Source of the DNA: Rallus limicola | Taxonomy: Eukaryota > Chordata > Aves > Gruiformes > Rallidae | Assembly (NCBI GenBank): GCA_022605955.1 | Contig: JAKCOZ010000003.1 | Span: 49,662,179-49,726,178 of the forward strand | DNA length: 64,000 bases | Direction of reading: 5' to 3' | In this document: one piece after another, positions 38,086-51,681 of the stretch | Layout of the letters: every line of letters begins with the position of its first letter | Numbering within the stretch: the stretch's first letter is position 1 | Made by a program: the position numbers and the translations under genes | Notes under the pieces: generated by a model | What the model saw: the letters and a program-made list of their open reading frames with translations, nothing else | Told to the model about the DNA's origin: nothing | Database searches by the model: none

Positions 38086-41000
38086 CTGTAGAATTGAATA
38101 GAGAGGTCTGGTAAAGCCTGCTAATATAAAGATATCCTGGAGATTTTTTCCCCTTCCTGAACACCAAAAGCAATAACCTCTCAGGTATAATTCTCACTCT
38201 GTGTTCAGAAACACTCCAGCCCAAGAGAGAGCTCCCAGTAGTGTCTTTTCAGTCATCAGTTTCCAGGACAGAAAACTATCGCACTGTTAGTATGTGCTAT
38301 CACCTGTTATGATAATTATATTCAATACAGGATTATTCCTTCTCCTCCTGTGTACCTCCCTTTAAAATTACTATTATTCCATTTATATTGCTTTTGTTCC
38401 TCCTTTCTTCAGGCCCCTAAGCAGGAAGCTTTGTATAAGTAAGTCTCTCCTACTACAGAGAGGTTGTTCCCTTTTCATGCACAGTGTCACTAGGCAAACA
38501 TGCACTTTCAGAAAACTTGAAAGCAACTAGCAGTCCAGGACTCATGCATATGTCACCACTTAACTCAAACACGCTGACTCTGATTTACAGTCTGCTCCAA
38601 ATTATAGGAATTCAATCAAGAGACGAATCTGGCCTGGTGCTTCTGGTATTTTTGGTAGACACCATTAGTACCACGTTATTTAACAGCTCTTGAGTAAGCA
38701 CATACCTGTTAATTTTTGCTTGTGAGTTTAACATGATAAAAAGCAAGAAGCAACAAATAGAGAAGAGTCTTACAGTTTTAACTAGGCTATTTTACTAGAA
38801 CACTAACAACCCTTACTAGTGAAATATGACACACAGAGGAACACAACATACTATCCTTAGGAACAGTAGCGAGGTCCAAGTAGAATTTAGAGCTAAAGAA
38901 AAAGGTGAGCAGAGCAGCATTTCTGTCTGCAATGCCTTCACCACCACCGCTGTCACTGCAGGGAGTACACCACATAGTGTACACAATATCAAGGCCTTGA
39001 TGCTGCCTAGCAGGACACCCTCAATGCCCCACACCTGCCTGTCCTGATGGCAGAAACACTGACTAAAATACTCAGACAGCAGCAATGCGATACATATAGT
39101 CAGAGCTCCACACAGGGATAGTATGAGTGAGCATGAAGCTGTTTTCTAATTCTTTTCACTGTTCAAACAATCCACAGGGCTTATGCTGCTCCAGTAAGAG
39201 CCTCCCACCTTGGGAGCTGACTTGTGATTGCTCTTCACACACCTCTCATCCAGCTCGCAAACACACAAGCAGCCACAGTGCAGAGCTGGATTTTTAAGTT
39301 TCAGTACATTTTCTGGAAACAAGATGAGCCCAAACAAAATTAGGTGAATTATAAATGAAGGGACCACACTTTGTGCTACCTAGGCCTGTTTACTTTGTGC
39401 CCCTACCAGTGCAGTCCCACTGTGGACGAGTTAGTCCCATTGAGGTATTTTTAGCTCCACTTTAGTGTTACTGTGACACCATTTTCAGTGATGAACTAGA
39501 ACATCCAGGCTGCAGATTATGAAGGCAGGAGATCTAGAAACACCTGAGTTGTCACACTATTGAATGAGCAACATTTATTAGCTCAAGTAATTTAAGCATA
39601 ATTTACAAATTCCAGGCTAATTGGGACAGATAAGCACTACTGCTGCTTCAGTACTGTAAGGGGCCATAACCAAAAGCCCTAGTTTGAAGCCAACACATGC
39701 AAGTGTAGACCCAGTGTTTCTGGCCACCTTTCTTGACTTGGTGATGCTAGATAAAATCTAGCAAGGCCATCTGTAACACAGACAGCTCTAGTGTAATGGG
39801 GATCACCAGTTTTTGGTGAGGCATGGACTCGGCTAGAGCTGAGCTGGGTGCCAGTGAGCCACATTCTGGGAAAGCACAAAGCAGCAAACAGCATCCAGTA
39901 CTGGCAGACAGGTATCAGGACCCCAGAACTCTAGTCCCGGCAGCACAGGGCAGGATGCTTAGCAGGAGCAAGCACAGCTAGCTCTGACTTAAAGCCTTTA
40001 AACCCTGCTAAGGATCGCTTGGTAGGACCGAGATCTTCTCACAATTTCTCACTATGATCTCTAATACTGCAGCAAACTATAATTATTCTGCTCTATGGCA
40101 CCAAAAAACAACAGGGAAAAAACAAATCATCCCATCCCCTACCCCAAGCACAAATAACGTGTCTATCCCTGACCAAGGGTATGAAATTACACATCATAAA
40201 GGACCGACTGCAGAGGAATGAATGTCCCGGGTTAGGTATCATTCACCTCTACTACAGTTCTTAATTTCTTACAGTGATAGTGTCCTTTAGTTTAGGATGG
40301 TCACAGCTTTTTCACTTCCAATTGCCTGTCTATTTACAGTTGAGCCTACATTAAAATCTACCCTATTTATAGGCTCTACAGTTTGTATTAATTATTTTAT
40401 CCCATTTTACAGCAAAATTACGATGAGCTAGAATTCAGTTTAACCTGAAAGCTGCACGCAAAGGACCTTGCACTTGCCTGGGCTTAGCGTTGCTTATGAT
40501 TTTAAACTGTAAGATTTTATTGACTTCGAAGTGCAAACATAACCGTTGGCGAGAGAAATAATATAGTATCACTTCTACTGAAGGAATTGTTAAACTAACT
40601 TCGAGTGAAGTTAGTATTTTATTCACTGACAACTCTAGAGATAAAATCACACAAAACATGCACTCACTCAAGGGGACACCAAATATCCTACTGGTTTTTT
40701 GTCTGATTTTTCTTAATCAAAGCTACTTATTTCAAAGCTACATTTTTCACAGGTGACGCCTCCAGTACGGCTGTATATTGGGGCATGAGACAATGATCAA
40801 GAACAATTGTTTTACTGTCACTTGACGGTGACTTACCACTGATTTTCTGCTGTTAAGCTCTGGACCTCCAGTTCCATACACCTCCAGTGTGGGTTTATCA
40901 AGCAAATGCATTGCACTTCCTATTGAAAACACAGGGGGGAGTCATACACAAACAGCGTACCAATTCTGCCAAGAGGTAACTCAGTATGCCACCATTTCTA

Positions 41001-42695
41001 TTGCTGCTGAACGAATATGGCTTTAAGCACCAAATAGCTTCTTTCTACAGGACTGGAGAAGTTCTGGAAAACTTCTGGATGTGCTCAGATGCAAGCTTCA
41101 AGGGTTTACTTCACTGGGAGAGGTCTGAAAATTACAACCCTGGTAACAGTCACAGAAACACAGGTGAGGGTGTGTACACACAGTAACATGTAATGAACAG
41201 AACATTTGTATTCCGACACTGCTGCCTGTTTTCCATCCTTTTGTATTTATGATTTTCACAGTTCTGTATCATTCATTTCATAAGTTAGCTCTCATCACCT
41301 TCCTCTTTCTTTTTCTTTTCCACTATACTTTTCATCCAGAACACACTTGTTCTAGACTCTTCCTCCCTAAAAGAGTCCGTTTCACTTCAGCTTCTACCAA
41401 GGGCATCCTGTACCTCACCTGCTTTCCATAAGCAGGCAGCTGAAATTGTCCTATCCTGAGCTGTGCAGAGAAACCACACAGCCCAGAACACACCCTGTGT
41501 GTGTTCAAACTCACTCAGCACTGGGTGTGTTGAGGAGTCGCTGGCACTAATATGCAATTCAGACAAAATTAAGCTGCAGGAGTGGCACTGTAAGGTCCAT
41601 GCTACCATCCCAATCTCCAGGAAAGAGAGAACTAGTTTAAAAATTCAGTAAATAAAGACGTACATGTGGAATCATTCTCACAGTCAATAAAAGTAAAGCC
41701 AGAGTATTTCTGAAAGCATGAGAAAATAATCTCCTCAATTTCTGCCTACCAGTCCAAAACCTCCCAAGACATAGGCCCACCAGGATTCTCTAATGACACT
41801 GTTTTTACTTAGACACAACTTCTGGCTAACTTGCTTATTCCCAAATCCCCCCACTTTTTCCTTTTTTGAATCTGATAAATAGAAAGTGAAAACACCATTC
41901 TAACAGTGGTCAATCAGAAGCAGCATCCTGGAATCCATCATGATAAATGGTAAAATAAGTTCAAGATAAAATATAAGAAATAGAACAGTCTCTGATATGG
42001 TCTGCTAGGTTTAAGTGCTCTGTACCACTCCAATGGAACAGAGTAACACTGGTGAGTTTCTAAAGCTGATTTGTGTAATTATTTTTACTATTTACATGTT
42101 TTATACAAAGTGCAAAATAAATGAGAGTATTCTACTAAATGCCTGTGGGAAATAAGACATTAAACATTTTAATATGTTTCTGGTATTTAACTCACACTTA
42201 CCTTACATATTAAAAGCAGAGTCTTGAACTCAAGAGGCAGCGAGATCCATGGCAGGGTGCTCATACTGTCATGAAAAAAGAGTCACCATTCACATCTCAA
42301 ATTAAGGTTCTTCTGTGTTGTTTTACAAATGGTCTGATCCAATGCTGTTTGTTTTGTGCTGTGATGCAAACACGTGCATGGCTGGGTGCATATGAGATGA
42401 CTTCAAGCCAAACAAGAGATTCCAGGTTTATCTGTCTTCTCCTCCTCCAGTCCGTGTAAATCTATATCCCCTTGTTGCTATAGGTCCATCCAGTCTCCAT
42501 GTTCCAACATTGAGATTTTTTTTTTCTAGCCTTCAAACAATCCTGTTTCTTTCCCACACCAAGCAAGCTTAAGATCCAATGAGTTTCATCATTTCACCTT
42601 CCTTAGAGGGAGGATTTGTCCAGCCTGTCATTTACTCTCCAGTTTTTCACCTGAAACTTCTCTGCAGTAAGATACTCTCAAATCCTTAGGGATCT
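38086..42695. other. Intergenic DNA, nothing recognised
   Basis: No exon, RNA gene or recognised repeat is visible in this 4.6 kb. Confidence 0.5.
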
Positions 42696-42998
42696 TGCAG
42701 TATGTATAAACACTGGACAGGAGGGAATGAGGAGGGAGCTGGGTTTTTCTTGGTGATGCCCACTGACAGTACAAGAGGCAGTGAGCACAAGTTGAAACAC
42801 AGCAAATTCCATCTGAACACACAAAAACATTTTTTTCATGTCAAACAGGCTCAGAGAGTCTGTGGAATCTCCATCTGTGGAGACACTCAAAACCCAGACA
42901 GAAATGGTTCTGGGCACTGTGCTGTAGCTGGCCCTGCTTGAGCAGGGGGGTGGACTAGAAGATCTGAAGACGTCTCTTCCAACCAAATCTCAATTCAA
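42696..42998 (+). mobile_element. CR1 LINE 3' fragment, old copy
   Basis: It shows a CR1-like 3' end: TGTGGAATCTCCATCTGTGG, GAGACACTCAAAACCCAGAC, GCTTGAGCAGGGGGGTGGAC, TAGAAGATCTGAAGACGTCT and CTTCCAACC. No intact frame remains and the 8-bp tail is eroded (CTCAATTCAAA). Confidence 0.8.
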
Positions 42999-45900
42999 AC
43001 TCAGTGAGCTTGTTCAAATTCTCTTAGTCATTGGACCCTCCAGGTTTCCATTTCATCAGCCCCAAGGACAATGTGACACACAAGGGCTGACTCTGAACAT
43101 CTGTTGCAAGGCTAATTAGCATTTCCCAGCAGTGAAGCTTCATCTGCCATTTCATTGTTACACTGCCCTGCTCAGTTACGTTCCCCACAGTTCCTATTTC
43201 ATGAGCAATTTTGGCAGTGTACTATTCACCAATGCTTCTAAACCATTGGCAGAATTTAAGTATCAGTCCCACTGCAAAGCACTGTGGCATTTTGCTATTA
43301 ACCTTCTGCTGGATTGGAAATGGCTTATTCACCCCCTTACATTCTACATCTCAGTTATTTACACGTGGGAACTTAATTACCAACTGCACAACCACTCGGC
43401 CTCCTTACCAGTCCCTGTGCCACAGGTTTCTGTATGTACTTGCTGAACACTGTGCTTGCTGAACCTCAAGGAAGAGGCACAAATAGACTTCTTGGTTTTT
43501 TGCCTGGGTATTTCAGGAGGGGAAGGTGGGAGAGCAACTGCTGTGGAGCAGAATAATTTGGCTTGCAGGGCTCCAGGCCTAATTTCAGAAGTGAGATAAT
43601 ATATCAAAAAGCTTCAAAAAATAAGCCTGGCTAACAGCAAAAAGCTAGAAGAGGACTCCTGGTGTACAGCGAGCAATGACACACACTGCATTACAGTGTC
43701 AATGAATAAAGCACACAAGCAGTCTTTAACAACAGCTAAGAGAAGATAGTGCTCTGGCTGCTTCCTACACCCAGAGCTGCTGAATCCATCAGTCTCCTGC
43801 TTGCTGTACCCCGACTGTCGTGCTGTGTACAGGGCTTTAACTTATATCCTTAAAAACTGAAAGACACAAGTGCTAGTGAACTTGCAGGCACCCACTACAG
43901 GCACAGCAAAATGAAAAGCAACTTCTGGCAGCACCGAGAGTGGGAAGAAAACACAGGGCAGAGCACTTCAGCAGCAGAATGGGCATATACATTTTATGCT
44001 CATGTGCTGCCTTGCACACCGGCCCGATGTTCAAAGATCAAAGACTATTAGGGTGAAAGTCATGTTTTTAGGTCTCTAACAAGCTCAGTTAGCAAGTCAG
44101 GAGTCGTAAGCTCGGTATGCATATACAAATTCCCATGTTCCTGCTGTACAAGAGTTTCTAGTTCTCCTCTTTATCCTAGAAAAATGGAAAGAATAACCAC
44201 AAGAAAGATTTGCCAGATTTGTTCAAGAAAAAAAAGTAAATCAAATCATAACTACAATAAACTATTTCCAACTGAAAGCCAGTTTGGTTTCAAATACTTG
44301 AAGAACTCCAGAAATTACTCACAGTGCACTTTTGAAGCACTGTCGTGTGGCAAAATAACCAGATTTAGACTTTCTCTGCTCAGAATTTACCTATCAGTAA
44401 TTCCAGTCCTCTTAAGTTGGTAAGCTAATGGCTAATATTTGTCTCTAATGAATGATTGATTCAGTTGGTTTCCAGAATAACTTGTGAAACATTCTTAGCT
44501 TAGACAACCAACCACCAGAGAGGCCCCACAGTGTTCTGTTACCTTCCCCAGGTAACACCAAAAATCTTGCTGGTGCAAAAATTAGAAGAAAGAAAGAAAA
44601 AAAAAAAAAGAGGTAACTTTTAGGTCAAACATTCACGTCATGTAAGCTTTTTTGTGTACTCAAATGCCACTTTAATAATCTTCCTTTCTAGGAAGCAGTT
44701 AAGATTGCTGTGGGAAGTGATGACAACCCACAATCAGAGCCAACATGACTAATTTTTTGTTGTTGTTTTAAACGCCAATGTGTCCTTTCATTAGCACTGT
44801 GTTCCATAATAGAATTGTATAAGATTTCCAGAGGGTAATAGAACGCAGAAACTGGAAACTAAATTTCAGGCTGTAAGAAACAACATGCAAGTTCAGCAAA
44901 TCCTTTTACCGCAGAATATTTGGTTTAAATGCACTAGGCATTTGACTAGTGACAGCCTGACTAAAAATCGGTTGGCATTTTATCAAACGCAGGTTAAGAA
45001 ACCTAAAGAACAAAATACAACATAAAATCCTAGGTCAAATAACATATTTTTTGCCAACCCACCATTTTTCTCTTCTTCAGAAGGGGAATGAACAAAGTCA
45101 GTTATAACCACAGCTGACTTCATCCTTGTTGTGGGGTATGATTTTATTTTGCAGGATCCAACTTTTACGGGACATGCTCTATGTACATTTATGTACTGGT
45201 GGTGGAACTTGCTTATTTGCAGCAAATTCACTTTTGCTCCTCTTCATTTCAGACTGTTCTTTGGAAACAGAGCACCCATTTTGTGTAAAACTGAAAACAC
45301 ATTCCTCCTTGATAACTATTTTTGAGCAAGATGTGTGTTCTAGCCAGCGCAGTAGTACACACTCAGAGTAAACAAATTGTGCCAAGACAGTACAGAAAAC
45401 AAAGCACATAACATTTTTAAGCACTCCCTATGAACCCACAACAAATTTGTAAAGGGGGTTGACTGCAGTCAAATTTATTTAGTTTTCCCTTGGAGTCAGC
45501 ACAAGCTATTGTACCTTATGAAATGTTTCTACAGAACCAGCCAAATTTAATTATGTGCTGATTAGTCATCATTATTAATCATAACTAGCAGTATGATGGA
45601 AATTGTGAACATTTTAAAATTAGTAATTAATAATTTACTTTTTGAATCAGCAGCCTTGAAGCAGGACAAGTAAACGAGTTTGGAAAGCCTTCAAAATGTG
45701 CACCATTAATAGAAAGGTGCTGCTTTTGCTAGGTGAAGACGTAGAATGTTCAGCAGTTCAAAGAACACCATGAACTGCAATTTAGGGGCACCACAATAAT
45801 TCGGAACTAAATAGTTTTTTTTTTAGTCAAGTATTCAAGTCATTGCTGAGCAATATTGACAGTAAATCTGATAGCATGCCTATGACAGTATGATCTATAC

Positions 45901-46778
45901 GAGTGCTTTTATGATTGCTGAACCACCAGAAAAGTGAGTCCATCTGTTGCAATTTGCAGTTAAGAGCTGTGTCCCTGCTCAGGAATCCTGGTACCCTGGG
46001 AGATGCCTGAACATTGTGACCAGTAGGAAATCAAAGAGGATCTTCATGAGCGGCATTGCTAAGGAGTTAACAGTTACATGGTGGTTGCTCTTCAAAGAAA
46101 ACTTGTGGTTCAAAACTTGGAAAATAGACTACTTCACAAGAGGAAGGATGAAATCTTAGTGCTCAGATACCCTCTTCTGCAAGGTAGTAGAAACTCAAGG
46201 CAACCTGCAGAGCAACTGCAACACCTTTGCCTCAGCAAGACACTAGAGCACTGAGAATCCATGTTTCCCTTCTGCAAATTCCCCAAGGCTTCACTGGAAT
46301 CACCAAGCCTCTACTTCACTGAGGTGGGACTGGCAGAACACCTCCTGCTATCTATCAGGAACATTGCAAGCAGGTGCTTACCAACTTGAAGCTTCTCCAA
46401 AGCCTTCACCCAAAAGGGCTCCTGGGATGATGTGCAGCGATCCAGTACCTACAGGCACTCATCATGTAGAGCACTCTACTTGCATACTCCTAAGCCACCA
46501 CTGTCACGGAAGTTAGTGGGAATTGCCCTGGATGTGATTGCAAATGACACAAAACCCATCTGTCACTTCACTAAAGCAAAGGCAGGAGGCCACAACCTCC
46601 CTTCTGTCAAGGCAGGGAACACTAAAACATCCCAGAAAAAACTTGCCTGCTCACTGCAAGTGTGGCTGTAGGAATTGCACCTAAGAGGTTAAAAATGAAA
46701 GTACGCACTTATTTCTTACACCAACGTTGTGGATGGAGATCACCAAGTGGTGTGAGAAGCAGCCAAAGGAGGCAAGTC
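42999..46778. other. Intergenic DNA, nothing recognised
   Basis: No gene or clear repeat. The section around 45535-45640 is AT-rich with clustered TTAATCAT and TAATTAATAA motifs; function cannot be judged from one sequence. Confidence 0.5.
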
Positions 46779-47495
46779 TTACAGCAACAGGACAGCCCTG
46801 ATTTGGTTAGAGAGTGACAAATAAACAGATAAGTCTGTTTCTACACAGAATTTTGAAGGCCACAGTACCCTGAGTGAGAGTCAGCTGTGTGCCCAGGTGG
46901 CCAAGACCAGTGGCATCCTGGCTTGTATACAAAATATTGTGGCCAGTAGGTCTAGGGAAGTGATTGTGCCCCTGCACTTGGCACTGGTGAGGCCACACCT
47001 TCAGTACTGTGTCCAGTTCTGGGCCCCTCACCATAAGAAGGACATTGAGGTCCTCGAGTGAGTCCAGAAAAGAGCAACCAGGCCGGTGAAGGGGCTGGAG
47101 AGCAAATCATATGAGGAATGGCTGAGGGAGCTGGGGATGTTTAGCCTGGAGAAGAGGGAGCTGAGGGTAGACTTCATCACACCTGCAACTAACTACCTGA
47201 AAGGAGGTTGTAGAGAGGTGGGCGATGGTCTCTTCAGCCAGGTGACAGGAGATAGGACAAGGGGAAATGACACAAAGCTGCATGAGGGCAGGTCCAGATT
47301 AGTTGTTAGGAAAAAATTTTTCACTGAAGGAGTTGTCAGGGCTGGAACAGGCTGGTCAGGGAGGTGAGTGACCATCCCTGGAAGTGTTTAACAAAAGGGT
47401 AGATGACGTACTTAGGGATATGGTTTAGCATAGGATGGGATTGGTTGGACTTGATGATCTTAAAGGTCTTTTCCAACTTTGTGTTTCTGTGAACT
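46779..47495 (+). mobile_element. CR1 LINE fragment (ORF2 C-terminal half and 3' end)
   Basis: It reads ACTGTGTCCAGTTCTGGGCC, then GGCTGGAGAGCAAATCATAT, GGCTGAGGGAGCTGGGGATG and TTGGTTGGACTTGATGATCT, ending CTTTGTGTTTCTGTGAAC. A 93-codon frame (47086-47367) keeps [25 protein letters not shown] and DRTRGND, homologous to the ORF2 C-terminus. It is an older subfamily than the complete CR1 and has several stops and shifts. Confidence 0.88.
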
Positions 47496-47523
47496 TCTGC
47501 TTCTCTGAAATTAGTATTAAAGT

Positions 47524-48034
47524 TGACACCCCTAAATATAATAATGAGCACAGAGGTGTCCATGCTAAATATACATGACCATAGTACTCAATTTCCCATC
47601 CAAACCATGTTAAACCCCATCCCTGGTAAGGAAAGCCAAGGTTGGGGTATAAAGGGTGTTGAGGAAGTTACCCCAGGTGGGGGAGAGAAGAAATTGAAGA
47701 TCCCAAAGAGGCAGCTGATGGGCTCTGCTCCTTCTCCTCCACCCAAGACATGGACACCTTCTTCACAAGCAATTGTGATTTAACCTTTTTGATGAGGATA
47801 CCTGGGAAAGTATTTTGCCAGCATTGTAATTACAGTCATTAATTAGTGTTGCTGCAGTAAGTGTATTTATCAATGGCAATCTCCAACTCATTATGTATGT
47901 CACTTTAATAAATTATTAATTTCAACTTTTTGAGACTGTCTCGGTGAAAGAACTTTGGGGGCTCTCACAGTCAGACAACTGATGACTCTGGTATATGGTT
48001 ATGTGTACAATCCTTTAGACGTAAACTGTTGACA
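47524..48034 (+). mobile_element. Candidate solo LTR, 511 bp, 4-bp target-site duplication
   Basis: The segment begins TGACACCCC and ends CTGTTGACA, flanked on both sides by AAGT (47520-47523 and 48035-48038). It contains TATAAA at 47648-47653 and AATAAA at 47907-47912, in promoter-then-poly(A) order. A 4-bp duplication would suit an ERV1-type element. The evidence is structural only: no second copy lies in the window and the termini are short, so chance is possible. Confidence 0.45.
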
Positions 48035-48038
48035 AAGT

Positions 48039-51000
48039 CTGGGACAAAGACTGGACTTAACTGCACCCAGGCTCCTCTCTGAGGAGTTCAGAAAGCAAAG
48101 GGGTCCCTTCTGAACCTTGTGACTCAAGGGAGGGCCTCCCTCCCCACACATCTGACACTTACACTTTACAGGACAAGGGTGTCATTCTACCTGCCCAGAG
48201 CTCAGGGTGCCTGGCACGAAGAGGGAGGCCATGAGGAGCAGCCTCATGGCAGCGGACACTGGAGGCCTGGCCACCAAGGCAGCAACGCCAACAGCCCCAC
48301 TGAAAGAGGGCCGTCATGGTGAAAAGCAAGCACCTGTTACATCCCTGCCCTATGCACACTTGTCTGTCTATATGCTCATAAATATCCATGTGTGTTTTTG
48401 TGGTTTTTTTTTTTTCCTTAGTAAATCTAGACCTTCAACATACCTGAGTATATTATACTTCAGTTATCTAACCTTATCATACTTAAGGTTTATCATACTT
48501 CAAGCATCAAACCTGAATGTATTTGTTGAAGTAAAATTATTCCAATAATTGCTTTATACACCTGGACTACCTAATAAGATTATAGCATGGGTAAAATTAC
48601 CTTTAGAAGATGAAAACATGTTCATCAAAATGCAATGAGATTAGATAGGTAATTAACACTTCAGTAAAACCTAAGGCCTAAAAACATCCGTGTCATCAAT
48701 ACACTGAAGTTTATTTTTTGAAGATGCAAGTATCAGAATTTTCTTCCAGCACACATCTTCAGAGACATTTAACTCAGAGACAGAAAAAGTTTGTCTTCAA
48801 CTTGACAACTGCCTCTTCTGAAAGGTAAATTAATAACATGTGGAGAGAAGAAAAATAATACAGATTTAAATTATATTTTTGCTTTGAAAAACAAAGCTCA
48901 AAGGGCAATGGGATCAAAGATCCTTCCTCATGAGAATTTCAGAAACTGTTTTACTGCTTCAGTGTTAAGCAATCTGTTGTATGCAGTTTCCCTTCTTCTC
49001 CAGGAGACTGAAGTCAGAAATTTCAACAACTAAAAGGGCTAAAGCTTGCTTCAGAACTAGTCCACAACCTTCCGGTAAAAATTTAATCATACTTGTAGAG
49101 AATTTTTTTATATAATGGTTTTATATGAATTTTCCTGCTGTTTTAAGCTGAAATGTCTATTTTCTCAGTACTAGACTGCTGCTGAGTGCACACAGACACT
49201 CCGTGCTGCAGTGGTGCTGACAGTGGCTGTCATGTAAGTGCTTATGGTGGTGGTAATTGTTTTCATTTATAGTCCAGGCCTTGCAGCAAAATTTTACAAG
49301 ATGGAAAGCTAAACACCTAGTGACAAAGTTAACTTGTTCCCTAATGCATATGAAAACAAATACATAGCCTTATTCAGAGACATTCCTCAGAAAGTTAATC
49401 ACGTTACCATGCCAGAAGTATGTCCATCATTCCTGACAGAATCTGTGCCAACATTACTTACCACGCACTAAAATAAGCTGCAGTTCACACTTCACCATGT
49501 GAGGTAATGGGGGCTTGAGTATCTCTGAGAATGATGTAGGCAGGTCTGGCTCAGCAGCAAGCAGCCACACCGACATATTAGACCTGACTGAGGGAGCCTG
49601 GGGCTCAGGCCTGCAGCAGAAGTGCAGAGATAGGCATTTTGGGCAGGGCGGAACCACAGTAGGTAGGATCTCTCTCCCTCTGAAGTGTCAGGGAGCACCA
49701 TTTGTGATTTTACCAAATGGTGATAGAAAAACACTCCTTCCCAATCAGAGGTTTTCCTGTAGGCCATGCAGTCGTGCCATAGCTAGTCGGGGCCATAGCT
49801 AGTGAGGCTGAAGTTAGCAAGAACAACCAGATCTATCCTGGCTTTACACTGAGCAGAAAGCCGAGCGTCTCCACTGATTAGCTACTCAACAAATGCACTT
49901 TCAGTCAAACACCACCAGGTTCTGGCAAATGTAGGTTACAGCTAAAAGGGACCATTAGCATGCTAAGCCCCTTCCCTTGCAAGCACCAACCATAACCAGC
50001 CCAAACACTAAATTGCGAGAATTGGTGTTGGTGGATGACTGAGGAAGTGAGAGGCAGGTAGCATACACATTTTAACAATTCTTCTAAGAAACCTCCATAC
50101 ACCAAGGTAAAAAGACAGAAACAATGAGTTATCAAACAACTTCTGCAGACATATGCGGGCAGCTGAGTACAGGGGAGGTTGTGCATTCAGGGTGCGAGCA
50201 CCCCAGCAGCCTTTGCTGCTGAAGCCAAAGAAGGAAGGGGGAATGGTTGTTAGGCTTCCTCTGCCCACAGAAGGAAAGTTTCAAAAACAGTCCCTCTGCA
50301 AAGGGTCCATAAAGAATAAGGCTCAGATTTTACAAGCATTTGGTCACCGGGTAAGATAAAAATCATGTAGGTGTCTGTAAACAGTGAATCCCCCATAGAA
50401 AAAAGAAATCATCTGTATTAATAGTGTAAGTATCACTTAGTGAAGCAAACAAAGTTGAGTTCAACTCTGCAGCAGGTGGAAGATCAGAACTTGAAAGGAA
50501 AATCTGAAAATGGAAAAGAACCTTCTCTCTCTCACCTCTCCCACAGCAAGGTACAAGAGACAAAGGCATACAGAAAGCAGCAGCTTTACCCTGTCATTTC
50601 TGCAGCTGTCCAGGGAACTAATAATTAAGACAAGTGAGCTTCGTGTTTGCAAATAATTATTTCAATTGTGCCAATCTAGGCTCAAAATTTTCTAGAACAA
50701 TTATGAAGTATACTGATAATATGTCTTTGATGAAAAAAGCAAAGAATTTAAATACTGACATCAGCAATTTTAAGTAGTCCAGGTACAGCCAATAATTAAT
50801 TACTCATCTATCTCTGGTGAGTTTCTCTGTTAGAACAGTTAAAAGTGAGGTAGAAGGAGCTCAAGCATGCAAGGACATTTTCACAATAGAAATAAAGAAA
50901 TCAGTATTAAAAATGAAACCCTGTATCTTCGGGTAGCAATATACATTGATATTCTCTCACACCTCTTCAAATACAATTTATGCATTACAATCCAAGTTTC

Positions 51001-51375
51001 TTTTTATCTGAGTTCAAACGGGAACTCATGAATGTAGTTTACAGCTAAAGAGACCATTAGTAACTTCTGCACACAGCCTTGCTGCTTTCCTCACTCCTTC
51101 TGCTTAAAAAGGTGCAGTCAAGAAATGGTAATAGGATGGGGGGGAAGTTATAGGACTACAATATCAAGACCAGCAGCTCCTGATACTGAATTATACTGCT
51201 GGATTGACAGATACTTTGCATTACTAAGTTCCTTCAGACCTCTCAGTTTATGACATAGCTTTGTGAACCAAAAAGCCAGTAATTGTACCAAAAAAATGGT
51301 ACTATCTAGGACAGCATAAACTATGTTAGGAATCGTGAAAGGGATGACAAGCATTAATAAAATTATGTCAATAGC
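48039..51375. other. Flank downstream of IPO11, nothing recognised
   Basis: No exons or clear repeats. A GC-richer patch at about 48060-48330 contains a 113-codon frame (48207-48548) without recognisable domains and may be more transposon debris. Confidence 0.45.
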
Positions 51376-51516
51376 AACAACAGAAATCGATTATTTATTT
51401 TTAACACAATTTATTTGCAGCTTTCAGTAGGCTCTTCCATACAAGATGGAAGCCTAGAGTTCTTTTGTATTGTTTTGAAAGGAAAACTGGACATACAAAA
51501 AATTGTTTCTGCTTAT
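51376..51516 (-). other. IPO11 3'UTR with two poly(A) signals
   Basis: After the stop codon (51517-51519 on the plus strand) the minus strand carries AATAAA at 51410-51415 and again at 51394-51399. This predicts a short 3'UTR of about 100 to 140 bases, with cleavage near 51,376-51,395. A longer alternative 3'UTR cannot be excluded. Confidence 0.55.
51394..51415 (-). terminator. IPO11 polyadenylation signals
   Basis: Two AATAAA hexamers in the transcript sense, 16 bases apart and 102 to 123 bases after the stop codon. They are the first canonical signals downstream of the coding region. Confidence 0.55.
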
Positions 51517-51681
51517 TCAGAAGTGCTGTAAAAATTCTTGTAGTTGTGCAACTATTTCTGTATCCACGGTTTCCATAAGTGCCTGGAAACCTTGCTCTCC
51601 CAATAACTCCTGCTGTGCCTTTAGCTTCTCATAGATGAACTGTTGCAATGACACAGTGTGGACAGGATCCTTCAGTGCAAG
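51517..51681 (-). CDS. Importin-11, terminal coding exon
   Basis: IPO11 is an importin-beta family nuclear import receptor. It binds cargo in the cytosol, passes nuclear pores and releases cargo on RanGTP binding; known cargoes include UBE2E3 and ribosomal protein L12. This exon encodes the last 54 residues and a TGA stop. It starts LALKDPVHTVSLQQFIYEKL and ends with ETVDTEIVAQLQEFLQHF. The acceptor on the minus strand is TTTTCCACAG before CTTGCACTG. The phase matches the exon at 54948-55032, which ends on a complete ATG codon. I recognise the sequence as very close to vertebrate IPO11. The rest of the roughly 975-residue protein, its HEAT repeats and RanGTP-binding N-terminus, lies outside the window. 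Confidence 0.96.
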   Translation of the reverse strand, partial: LALKDPVHTVSLQQFIYEKLKAQQELLGEQGFQALMETVDTEIVAQLQEFLQHF

